This document shows, one piece after another, positions 13,123-19,585 of a DNA stretch of 19,585 nt; within the stretch, counting starts at the first letter, position 1; every line of letters starts with the position of its first letter. This DNA is from an uncultured Collinsella sp. (lineage in GTDB: Bacteria > Actinomycetota > Coriobacteriia > Coriobacteriales > Coriobacteriaceae): NCBI GenBank assembly GCA_902462065.1, contig CABQAK010000040.1:1-19585 (forward strand), given 5' to 3'. A program made the position numbers and the translations under genes. The notes under the pieces were generated by a model. That model was not told the origin of the DNA and did not search any database. It saw only the letters and a list, made by a program, of their open reading frames with translations.

Positions 13123-13173
13123 AAATAATGAGAGGGCGGATGTTCGTTCCAACATCCGCCCTCTCATTATTTT
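13123..13173. terminator. Bidirectional terminator between convergent genes
   Basis: Positions 13123-13144 and 13151-13172 form a perfect 22-bp stem with loop CGTTCC. The stem ends in AAATAATG on the left and CATTATTT on the right, so either strand gives a G+C-rich stem with a terminal T-run. It lies between the stop of the zinc-ribbon gene (13068) and that of the M20 gene (13201) and can serve both. Confidence 0.93.
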
Positions 13174-13200
13174 GAATGTGTGTTTGAAGAATCTTGCAGT

Positions 13201-14664
13201 CTACTCGCTATGCTTCTCCTCGTGGCGAGCAGCGGCACGGGCATCGTGAATGCCCTTGATGGCGGCATGGCGGGCGGTGCGGGCGTCGTGCATGGCGTCG
13301 CGGGCCTCGGCGGCCGTTGCCTTGGCAGAGCGCAGCTTGGCTGCTAGGTCGGGATTGGTCTCGGCAACCGCGGCGATCGTGGGGCCGTCGAGCTCTTCTT
13401 GCGTGGGCTCGGCCAAAAAGTCGATGGCATACTGAGCGGCTACCATGGAGCCCTTGGCGAGCACGCTCTCGTCGATCTTATAGAAGCAGGAGTGCTGGGC
13501 GTACGTGGCGCCAATCTGGGGGTTTCGTGTGCCAACAAAGGCGAGCACGCCTGGCACGCGGCGCAGATACTCCGAGAAGTCCTCGCCCGAAAGCGTGCCG
13601 CGGTAATGGCCCTCGCCTGCGGAGCCCAGGCACTTGAGCACAGCTTGACGGCAGCGCTCGCTCGAGGCGGCATCGTTTTCGACCTTGTAGTTGGCGATAG
13701 TGTAGTCGGTGAGTTCGGCCTCGGCGCCTAGTGCTGCTGCGGTGTGCTCCACGATGCGGCGCATAAGCTCGGGCATTTCCTCATGCGTCTTGTCGCCATA
13801 GGTGCGCACCGTGCCGGCGAGGTAGGCTGTACCGGCGATAACGTTGCGCGCCGTGCCGCCGTGCAGCTCGCCGACGGTGATGACGGCGGGCTCGTAGGGG
13901 CTGATCTCGCGCGAGACGATGGTCTGCAGGGCGTTGACGATCTCGGCGGCAACCATAACGGCGTCGTGTCCACGCTGGGGCATGGCACCGTGACATGAGG
14001 TGCCGCGGACGTCGATGCGGAACCAGTCGGTATTGGCCATGCGCGGGCCGGGCTCGCAGCTCACGGTGCCGGCGTCGACCTCGCTCCAGATATGTGCGGC
14101 GTAGGCACCGTCGACGCCGTCGAGCACGCCGGTGCCGATCATGAGTTTGGCGCCCTGGCCGTTTTCCTCGCTGGGCTGGAATACGATGCGAATCTCGCCG
14201 TGGATGTCATCGGTCATGTGGCGCAGAATCTGCAGCGTGCCGAGCATCATGGCGATATGGCAGTCGTGACCGCAGGCGTGCATGCAGCCCTCGTTGACGC
14301 TGGCGAACTCCTCGCCGGTCTGCTCGGTGACGGGCAGGGCGTCGATGTCGGCACGCAGCAGGATGCGGCGGCGCGGCGTGCCGTTCTCGCGGTAGGCATC
14401 GGGCGCGGTACCGCGAAGCGTCGCCACCAGACCCGTCTTAAGGGGACGCTCATAGGGGATATTCATGGCGTCGAGCTGGTTGGCGATGTCGGAGGTCGTG
14501 CGCTCCTCGGCAAGGCTCAGCTCCGGGTGCTTATGGAAGTGCCGGCGCTGCTTGATGATATAGGGTTCAAACTCGGTAGCGATATCTTTGATGGCTGCGG
14601 TGACGTCGTCAGCCGCGCGAGCCTCGGTCGCCGCCATAATCTGCTGTGCCTTGGTCTTCGTCAT
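13201..14664 (-). CDS. M20 family amidohydrolase/peptidase (hippurate hydrolase-like)
   Basis: A 487-residue protein. It is a di-metal M20D-type hydrolase that removes acyl groups from amino acids or related amides; the exact substrate is not readable. Motifs: RRHFHKHPELSLAEERTT near 42-59, RADIDALPVTEQTGEEFAS, the metal ligands HACGHDCH (His129, Cys131, Asp134), PSEENGQGAK (Glu166, Glu167), AAHIW, the dimerization-domain block ELHGGTARNVIAGTAYLAGTVRT, and GEDFSEYLRRVPG with a final His-Ser near QHSCFYKIDE. The catalytic region ends near residue 420. A basic Ala-rich tail of about 65 residues follows, beyond the usual family length of about 390-400. ATG 14664 has AAGGAG upstream; the frame stays open far beyond, antisense to the next gene, but that is a shadow. 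No signal peptide is seen. Confidence 0.9.
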   Translation of the reverse strand: MTKTKAQQIMAATEARAADDVTAAIKDIATEFEPYIIKQRRHFHKHPELSLAEERTTSDIANQLDAMNIPYERPLKTGLVATLRGTAPDAYRENGTPRRRILLRADIDALPVTEQTGEEFASVNEGCMHACGHDCHIAMMLGTLQILRHMTDDIHGEIRIVFQPSEENGQGAKLMIGTGVLDGVDGAYAAHIWSEVDAGTVSCEPGPRMANTDWFRIDVRGTSCHGAMPQRGHDAVMVAAEIVNALQTIVSREISPYEPAVITVGELHGGTARNVIAGTAYLAGTVRTYGDKTHEEMPELMRRIVEHTAAALGAEAELTDYTIANYKVENDAASSERCRQAVLKCLGSAGEGHYRGTLSGEDFSEYLRRVPGVLAFVGTRNPQIGATYAQHSCFYKIDESVLAKGSMVAAQYAIDFLAEPTQEELDGPTIAAVAETNPDLAAKLRSAKATAAEARDAMHDARTARHAAIKGIHDARAAARHEEKHSE

Positions 14665-14715
14665 GGTCGATTTGCTCCTTGCTGGGTTGATCGCAAAATC
14701 GTACAGGCTCTCTCC

Positions 14716-14745
14716 AGTATGCCACCTGCCGCTAGGGCTGGTAAA
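14716..14745 (-). promoter_or_regulatory. Candidate promoter of the M20 gene
   Basis: On the minus strand TTTACC (14745-14740) and CATACT (14721-14716) are 18 bp apart. This gives a leader of about 45 nt. The match to sigma-70 is moderate. For the opposite gene, TACACT at 14789-14794 is the only plausible -10 and has a poor -35. Confidence 0.4.
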
Positions 14746-14832
14746 GTTGCCGTTTGCCGCTTGGGGTTTTGTTACAAGGGTGGGGGAGTACACTCGGGGG
14801 TGTTGAATTTCCTGCCAGAAATGGGGATGCCC

Positions 14833-16470
14833 ATGCAACATATCGATCGGATTATCCGCTCCAAGAACGTTTTTACCGCCCAAGACGGCATCGATGCCGC
14901 CCGCGAGCTGGCGATTGCCATTGCAGGCGATCGCATCGTCGCAGTCGGCGCGCCCGATGACGTGATCGCCGCCGCACCTGCCGTCACGCCGGTGGTCGAC
15001 TACGGTGAGCAATTCATCTGCCCCGGTTTTCACGATGCGCACCTGCATTTCTTCCATACTTCGGTTGGCTCCTCGCCGTACATGCTCATGGATATGGGCA
15101 CGTCCGAGGCGGCGCTCGTGCAACATGCGCTCGAGTTTTCCCAGGACCTGCCCGATGACGCTTGGGTTGTGACGCAGGGCTGGCGCGACTACCGTTGGGA
15201 CCCGCCCGAGCATCCTACCAAGGCGTCGCTCGATGCGGCATTCCCCGATCGTCCCTGCGTTATGTATTCGGGCGACGGGCACACGCTTTGGCTCAACAGC
15301 CGCGCGCTCGAGGCGCTCGGCGTCACGCGCGACAGCGAGCCTCCGGCGGGCGGCAGCTACGACAAGGATGCAAACGGCGAGCTCACGGGTATCGCTCACG
15401 AGGCGGCTGCCATGCAGCTGCTGCCGCGCTGCCTTGAATGGCTGGGCGAGGATCGCATCGCAAGCGCTTACGCCGATCAAATGAGGCGCATGGCCGAGCA
15501 GGGCATCACCTCGATATGCGATATGTCGCTCATGCCCATGCCGGGCTGCGACTTTATCCGCGACGACGTCTACGACAAACTGCAGGCAGCCGGCAAGCTG
15601 AGCATCCGAGCCCATCTGTTCCCCACGCTGCTGGATGACCAGTCGCGCTTGGAAGAGCTGCAGACCCGCTACGCGAACAACGCGCTGCTCTCGGCGCCAG
15701 GCTTTAAGCAGTTCTTCGACGGCGTGTCGAGCGAGCATACGGCGTATCTCACCGAGCCCTATACCAATCCGCGCTTCCCGGGCGACCAGGGCCGTCTGAC
15801 AGTTCCTGCCGAGCGTATGCGCAAGCTGGTCCTCGCTGCCGCGGAGCGCGGTCACACCGTGCGCATCCACGTCATCGGCGACGGTGCGATTCATGCCGCG
15901 CTGGATATCTTCGAGGAGGCCGCCGACCTGTACGGCCTGCCCCAGCACGGTCATAACACGCTCGAGCACCTGGAGAACCTCCTGCCCAAGGACATCGACC
16001 GCCTGCGCAAGCTCAACGTGGTTGCTTCGAGCCAGCCCTGCCATATCACGCTCGACCCGGGCGGCCCCGAGCGCGATCTGGGCCTGGAGCGCAGCCGCAT
16101 CATGTGGCCGTTTGCGACCTATAAGCAGCGCGGCATTCGCCAAGCCTTCGGTACCGACAGCCCTATCACGCCCGTTACCAGCATGAACGTGCTCTACACG
16201 GCTATCACGCGCCAGGACCCCAAAAGCCACTGGCCCGAGGGCGGCTGGCTGCCGAGCGAGCGCATCGATGCAGCAACAGCCCTGCGCAACTACACCCTGG
16301 GCAGCGCCTATGCAGCGGGCGACGAGCAAAACCTCGGCAGCTTGGAGCCCGGCAAATACGCCGATCTGGTAGTCCTGGACCAAAACCCGCTCACCATCGA
16401 CCCCCAAGAACTTCAAGCCACCAAGGTTCAGGCCACCTACCTGGCAGGCAACTTGATTTACGAGCGCTAA
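14833..16470 (+). CDS. YtcJ-type metal-dependent amidohydrolase
   Basis: A 545-residue cytosolic member of the amidohydrolase superfamily, YtcJ/N-substituted formamide deformylase-like group. A small beta-sandwich part is followed by the TIM barrel. Visible metal and active-site elements: FHDAHLHFF (HxH after the first strand, near residues 69-77), HVIGDGAIHAALDIFEEA near 345-362, NTLEHLENL, and FGTDSPITPV with the late Asp. The C-terminal NLGSLEPGKYADLVVLDQNPL is typical of the superfamily. The length is normal for YtcJ proteins. The substrate is unknown. Three ATGs lie close together (14821, 14827, 14833). 14833 is chosen for the GGGGA 5 nt upstream, but the choice is uncertain by four residues. 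It is divergent from the M20 amidohydrolase, so both could serve one catabolic route. Confidence 0.9.
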   Translation: MQHIDRIIRSKNVFTAQDGIDAARELAIAIAGDRIVAVGAPDDVIAAAPAVTPVVDYGEQFICPGFHDAHLHFFHTSVGSSPYMLMDMGTSEAALVQHALEFSQDLPDDAWVVTQGWRDYRWDPPEHPTKASLDAAFPDRPCVMYSGDGHTLWLNSRALEALGVTRDSEPPAGGSYDKDANGELTGIAHEAAAMQLLPRCLEWLGEDRIASAYADQMRRMAEQGITSICDMSLMPMPGCDFIRDDVYDKLQAAGKLSIRAHLFPTLLDDQSRLEELQTRYANNALLSAPGFKQFFDGVSSEHTAYLTEPYTNPRFPGDQGRLTVPAERMRKLVLAAAERGHTVRIHVIGDGAIHAALDIFEEAADLYGLPQHGHNTLEHLENLLPKDIDRLRKLNVVASSQPCHITLDPGGPERDLGLERSRIMWPFATYKQRGIRQAFGTDSPITPVTSMNVLYTAITRQDPKSHWPEGGWLPSERIDAATALRNYTLGSAYAAGDEQNLGSLEPGKYADLVVLDQNPLTIDPQELQATKVQATYLAGNLIYER

Positions 16471-16488
16471 TATTCATGTCGTACCGTT

Positions 16489-16543
16489 AAGCGCGGCTCG
16501 GGCAGCCTATTTTGGGATAGCGCTCGAGCCGCGTTTGCGTTTT
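16489..16543 (+). terminator. Terminator of the YtcJ-type gene
   Basis: AAGCGCGGCTCG (16489-16500) pairs with CGAGCCGCGTTT (16525-16536), 12 bp with one G-U pair, followed by GCGTTTTGG. The loop contains a second small stem (CTAT-TTTGGG-ATAG). It lies 18 nt past the stop. Confidence 0.75.
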
Positions 16544-16724
16544 GGTGGGGATCCGCCATGAGCGTCCCTGCTCTGTTGGATTTGGGTGCGGGGCGGAGGT
16601 GCTGCTGCCCCGCGCTCAATTTGGACACCAGCAATGCTATCTCTTGGTGTTTTGCATACTTCCCATTACAGATTGCATAAAAAGGCTGGGATATCCTTCC
16701 TGATCCTGATGTACCCCCGCCCGT
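16544..16724. other. Gene-free stretch with weak hairpins
   Basis: No open frame here has a ribosome site or family-like content. Two small hairpins are visible: GCGGGGC/GCCCCGC (16588-16613), and ACACCA/TGGTGT followed by TTTT (about 16625-16652). The second looks like a weak plus-strand terminator. Nothing else was recognised. Confidence 0.4.
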
Positions 16725-16964
16725 GCCGTGCAAAAAACGGAGTATTCAGCACCGCGAGCTCTGCCGGTGCCGCTGCGGCTGAGTAACGTTGCGGAGATTG
16801 ACGTCATTTTGGGGTCCGGCGCGGCGCGAAGCATGCCTTTTTGTCCTGGCGGGGTTTGCCTGCCGACTCAAATCGCCGGTCGAAGGCGTCCTTGGGACCA
16901 ATATGGTGTGTCCGGCGCGTATACAGTCGTCCTGGCTTGCTGAATACTCCCAAAAATGCACGGC
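16725..16964. repeat. Pair of inverted 27-bp motifs enclosing a structured 186-bp core
   Basis: The left unit (16725-16751) is GCCGTGCA-AAAAAC followed by GGAGTATTCAGCA. The right unit (16938-16964), read on the minus strand, is GCCGTGCA-TTTTTG followed by GGAGTATTCAGCA. So 8 and 13 bp are identical and only the central hexamer differs. When paired they give a 13-bp stem, a 6x6 A-rich internal loop and an 8-bp stem. The enclosed sequence has no credible gene. It contains several small hairpins (GCCG-CTG-CGGC; GGCGGG-GTTTG-CCTGCC; ACCA-ATA-TGGT) and a direct repeat GTCCGGCGCG (two copies). It could be a structured RNA or a small non-autonomous element. Confidence 0.6.
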
Positions 16965-17040
16965 GCTCCCCAGGGGACCCGTGCGCGCAGCGAAAACCAT
17001 GCCCACGTTCCTATCCGCATCGCCATTTTGCTGCACTGAC

Positions 17041-17251
17041 TTTTCTGAATGCCGGGCTCGAATTAGTTAACCTGCCTCCCGTGTGGCTCCGGAGGGGCGG
17101 GGCATAAGGTTTATCGCGAGTTCCGCACGAGCCGAAGGCCACTTAATGTGGCCTTCGCGCGAGCAGGACTGCCCGAGCAGGAAACCTTATGCCCCGCCCC
17201 TCCGGAGCCACACGGGAGCCACCGCTAAGTTATCCCCCGGCATTCAGAAAA
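17041..17251. repeat. Large nested inverted repeat upstream of groES
   Basis: There are three nested levels of pairing. The outer arms 17041-17056 and 17236-17251 (TTTTCTGAATGCCGGG and its complement) are 16 bp and perfect. The middle arms 17076-17112 and 17182-17218 are 37 bp and perfect, very G+C rich. The inner hairpin CGAAGGCCAC-TTAAT-GTGGCCTTCG spans 17133-17156. The unpaired segments between levels are 17-25 nt. No open reading frame fits inside. As DNA it could extrude a cruciform; as RNA it would be extremely stable. It ends about 140 bp before groES. It could be a MITE-like insertion or an insulating terminator. Confidence 0.85.
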
Positions 17252-17260
17252 TCTAAGTGC

Positions 17261-17360
17261 CAAAAAATAAGATTTTTTGACTCCGTGTTGTATAACCCGC
17301 CATTCGTGGGTACCATTCAACGCGTACGCAAACAAAAAGGGTTAATTCGCGTGGTATAAC
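17261..17360 (+). promoter_or_regulatory. groES promoter region
   Basis: Elements in order: a perfect A/T palindrome CAAAAAAT-AAG-ATTTTTTG (17261-17279); TTGACT at 17277-17282; TATAAC at 17291-17296, only 8 bp beyond TTGACT, so these two do not form a normal pair; a small GCGTACGC palindrome (about 17323-17330); and an extended -10 TGGTATAAC at 17352-17360, 28 nt before groES. The two TATAAC sites sit in similar contexts (GTTGTATAACC and GTGGTATAACC). I favour the second as the main -10. No CIRCE (TTAGCACTC-N9-GAGTGCTAA) or HAIR (CTTGAGT-N7-ACTCAAG) is seen. Confidence 0.5.
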
Positions 17361-17388
17361 CGCGCGGCCCAAAAAGGAGGAGACAAGC

Positions 17389-17682
17389 ATGTCGTCTTTG
17401 AAGCCGCTTGCAGATCGTGTTCTGGTCAAGCCCGACGAGGCCGAGCAGAAGACCGCTTCTGGTCTGTATATCGCCAGCAACGCTCAGGAGAAGCCGCAGC
17501 GTGGCACCATCGTTGCCGTTGGCGCCGGCAAGGTCAACGACAAGGGTGAGCGCATCCCCATGGACGTCAAGGTTGGCGACGTTGTCATCTACGGTAAGTT
17601 CGGTGGCAACGAGGTCAAGGTCGACGGCGAGAAGTATCTGCTGATGCGCGCCGACGACATCTACGCCGTCGTCGAGGCCTAG
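17389..17682 (+). CDS. groES: Co-chaperonin GroES (Hsp10)
   Basis: A 97-residue subunit of the heptameric lid that closes the GroEL folding chamber. It starts SLKPLADRVLVKPDEAEQ, contains EKPQRGTIVAVGAGK and GDVVIYGKFGGNEVKVDGEKYLLMRADDIYAVVE, and covers the full family length. The mobile loop that docks on GroEL reads TASGLYIASNAQ, with LYI where many GroES proteins have IVL or LVI. A strong AAAGGAGG lies ahead of ATG 17389. groEL follows after 96 nt with no terminator between, so they form one operon. Confidence 0.97.
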   Translation: MSSLKPLADRVLVKPDEAEQKTASGLYIASNAQEKPQRGTIVAVGAGKVNDKGERIPMDVKVGDVVIYGKFGGNEVKVDGEKYLLMRADDIYAVVEA

Positions 17683-17778
17683 TCTCGTCAGAATCTCTGA
17701 TTCGTCTTTGAACGCGCCCGCCGCATAGGACTCGGAAGCGGCGACGCGAGTCACATTTCTTTTGGAGGATTACCTACC

Positions 17779-19416
17779 ATGGCAAAGAACATTACGTTCA
17801 ACACCGATGCCCGCGCTAAGCTCGCCAAGGGCGTCAACACTCTGGCCGACGCCGTTACCGTCACCATGGGCCCCAAGGGTCGCTACGTTGCGCTGCAGCG
17901 CACGTTCGGTGCCCCGACCATCACCAACGACGGCGTTTCCGTCGCCAAGGAGATCGAGCTCGAGGACAACATCGAGAACATGGGCGCTCAGCTGGTGAAG
18001 GAGGTCGCCACCAAGACCAACGACACCGTGGGTGACGGCACCACCACCGCAACCCTGCTCGCTCAGGCCATCGTCAACGACGGTCTGCGCAACGTTGCTG
18101 CTGGCGCCAACCCGCTGGCCATCCGTCGCGGCATCGACAAGGCCGTCAACGCCGCCGTCGCCGAGATGAAGAAGCAGGCCAAGCCGGTCGAGACCAAGGA
18201 GCAGATCGCTTCCGTCGGTACCATCTCTGCCGGTGACCCCGAGGTCGGCGAGAAGATCGCCGAGGCCATGGAGGTCGTGGGCAAGGACGGCGTCATTACC
18301 GTCGAGGATTCCCAGACGTTCGACATCACCATCGACACCGTTGAGGGCATGCAGTTCGACAAGGGCTATGTCTCCGCTTACTTCGTCACGGATAACGACC
18401 GCATGGAGGCCGTGATGAAGGATCCGTACATCCTCATCACCGACCAGAAGATCTCCAGCGTTCAGGACATCATGCCCGTTCTCGAGGCTGTCCAGCGCGC
18501 TGGCCGTGGCCTGCTCATCATCGCTGAGGACATCGACGGCGAGGCTCTGCCTACCCTGGTCCTCAACAAGATCCGTGGCGCCCTCAACGTCTGCGCCGTT
18601 AAGGCCCCGGGCTACGGTGATCGCCGCAAGCGCATCCTCGAGGACATCGCCGTCCTCACCGGTGGCCAGGCTGCCCTGGACGAGCTGGGCGTGAAGGTCG
18701 CTGACATCACCGCCGATATGCTCGGTACCGCTAAGTCCGTCACCATCTCCAAGGACAACACCGTCGTCGTCGGCGGCGCTGGCTCCAAGGAGGCCATCGA
18801 CGCTCGTATCGCCCAGATCAAGGGTGAGATGGAGAACACCACCTCTGACTTCGACCGTGAGAAGCTCCAGGAGCGCCTGGCCAAGCTCTCCGGTGGCGTT
18901 GCCGTCATCAAGGTCGGCGCTGCTACCGAGTCCGAGCTCAAGGAGATCAAGCATCGCGTCGAGGACGCCCTGCAGGCTACCCGCGCTGCTGTCGAGGAGG
19001 GCATTGTCGCTGGCGGCGGCGTCGCCTTCATGGACGCTGCTCCTGCGCTCGACGCCGTTGAGCTTGACGACCCCGAGGAGAAGATCGGTGTCGACATCGT
19101 CAAGAAGGCTCTGACCGCTCCGGTCGCTACCATCGCCAAGAACGCTGGTTTTGAGGGCGCTGTCGTGGTCGACAAGGTTGCCGAGCTGCCCGCCGGCCAG
19201 GGTCTCAACTCTGCCAACGGCGAGTGGGGCGACATGATTGAGATGGGCGTCCTCGACCCCGTCAAGGTCAGCCGCGTCACCCTGCAGAACGCTGCTTCTG
19301 TCGCCAGCCTGATCCTCATCACCGAGGCCACCGTCTCCGATGTGCCCAAGAACACTCAGCTTGAGGACGCTATCGCTGCTGCCACCGCTGGTCAGCAGGG
19401 CGGCGGTATGTACTAA
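17779..19416 (+). CDS. groEL: Chaperonin GroEL (Hsp60)
   Basis: A 545-residue subunit of the double-ring ATP-driven folding machine, full family length. Nucleotide-pocket signatures are present: TMGPKGR, TITNDGVSVAKEIELED, and VGDGTTTATLLAQAI with the catalytic Asp near residue 87. AVEEGIVAGGG and the hinge and apical-domain blocks are intact. The C-terminus is GQQGGGMY, a short form of the Gly-Met tail seen in group I chaperonins. Codons are highly biased, a sign of strong expression. TTTGGAGG precedes ATG 17779. The opposite strand is open along the whole gene, a known by-product of this codon bias and not a second gene. It is followed 26 nt later by a large inverted repeat. Confidence 0.98.
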   Translation: MAKNITFNTDARAKLAKGVNTLADAVTVTMGPKGRYVALQRTFGAPTITNDGVSVAKEIELEDNIENMGAQLVKEVATKTNDTVGDGTTTATLLAQAIVNDGLRNVAAGANPLAIRRGIDKAVNAAVAEMKKQAKPVETKEQIASVGTISAGDPEVGEKIAEAMEVVGKDGVITVEDSQTFDITIDTVEGMQFDKGYVSAYFVTDNDRMEAVMKDPYILITDQKISSVQDIMPVLEAVQRAGRGLLIIAEDIDGEALPTLVLNKIRGALNVCAVKAPGYGDRRKRILEDIAVLTGGQAALDELGVKVADITADMLGTAKSVTISKDNTVVVGGAGSKEAIDARIAQIKGEMENTTSDFDREKLQERLAKLSGGVAVIKVGAATESELKEIKHRVEDALQATRAAVEEGIVAGGGVAFMDAAPALDAVELDDPEEKIGVDIVKKALTAPVATIAKNAGFEGAVVVDKVAELPAGQGLNSANGEWGDMIEMGVLDPVKVSRVTLQNAASVASLILITEATVSDVPKNTQLEDAIAAATAGQQGGGMY

Positions 19417-19442
19417 GGCCGACAAGGTCTAGAACTCCCACC

Positions 19443-19585
19443 GGGAATCCGGGGGCGGGACGGGGCTTCTCTCCGAAACGTCCTCGGACATGCAAAGAGG
19501 CTCCGCATCGCGCTTCGCGCTGCGGAGCCTCTTTGCGTCCTGCGGAATGTTTCGGAGAGAAGCCCCGTCCCGCCCCCGGATCCCC
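19443..19585. repeat. Large nested inverted repeat downstream of groEL (reaches window end)
   Basis: The outer arms 19447-19479 and 19549-19581 are a perfect 33 bp, then one mismatch and three more pairs to the window edge. Inside are symmetric 12-nt unpaired segments, both starting GTCCT. Next comes a perfect 16-bp inner stem (19492-19507 with 19521-19536, GCAAAGAGGCTCCGCA) capped by CGCG-CTT-CGCG. The inner part alone looks like a bidirectional terminator. The outer arms add a second long G+C-rich stem. The element may continue past the window. Confidence 0.85.

Noticed and set aside
13201..16416. 1071-codon minus-strand frame covering both amidohydrolases
   Set aside because: Only the part from 14664 downward is the M20 enzyme with its own AAGGAG. 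The upstream part is the antisense of the YtcJ-type gene and continues through the shared promoter region. It is not a fusion.
16586..17107. Several 60-95 codon frames in the groES upstream region
   Set aside because: None has a ribosome site or recognisable domain, they overlap each other on both strands, and they run through the inverted motifs and hairpin arms.
16725..17251. A CRISPR array or tandem repeat in the large spacer
   Set aside because: The repeats are inverted pairs, not regularly spaced direct repeats, and no cas gene is present.
17770..19425. 551-codon frame antisense to groEL
   Set aside because: It is open because of strong C-ending codon bias in groEL. Its Leu/Asp/Gly/Val composition matches no known fold, and there is no reason to expect expression.

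Overview
The window reads as high-G+C chromosomal DNA of a Coriobacteriia-type actinobacterium. Collinsella is my best guess, from gene content (Asp23/AmaP module, DCTD-like dCMP deaminase, GroESL, large intergenic hairpins) and C-ending codon use. This is inference, because there is no rRNA gene to anchor it. No CRISPR array, tRNA, rRNA, phage gene or transposase gene is visible.

Layout. (1) 1-2457, minus strand: the 5' part of a DUF389 membrane protein cut by the window edge, then an OPT-family transporter with its own terminator. (2) 2650-5488, plus strand: type III pantothenate kinase (coaX), dCMP deaminase, a NifU-like Fe-S scaffold protein and prolipoprotein diacylglyceryl transferase (lgt). 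These are housekeeping genes with leaders of 80-170 nt, so probably several transcripts. (3) 5489-7846: a 727-residue polytopic membrane protein (DUF6020-like) flanked by two copies of a short structured repeat. (4) 7978-8784: yebC, with a terminator that runs directly into the next promoter. (5) 8950-10428: a tight amaP / DUF2273 / asp23 cell-envelope stress operon. (6) 10636-11658: a YitT-family membrane protein. (7) 11809-13068: a zinc-ribbon membrane protein with a Pro/Glu tail, converging on (8) 13201-14664 (minus), an M20 amidohydrolase. That gene is divergent from (9) 14833-16470, a YtcJ-type amidohydrolase. (10) 16471-17388: 0.9 kb without a convincing gene but rich in structure. (11) 17389-19416: groES-groEL, followed by another giant hairpin at the window end.

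The non-coding DNA is the most unusual part. Two large nested inverted repeats with perfect arms of 37 and 33 bp bracket groESL. About 75 bp before the first of them lies a pair of 27-bp motifs in inverted orientation, identical except for a central A-rich hexamer. They could close a roughly 240-nt structured RNA or be the ends of a small mobile element. Elsewhere, intergenic spacers carry small hairpin repeats with a GGGGACAGG-type core. Two copies keep the core while the outer stems differ but still pair. A separate 34-bp repeat (31/34 identical) occurs in opposite orientations at 5569 and 10433. No CIRCE or HAIR operator is visible upstream of groES.
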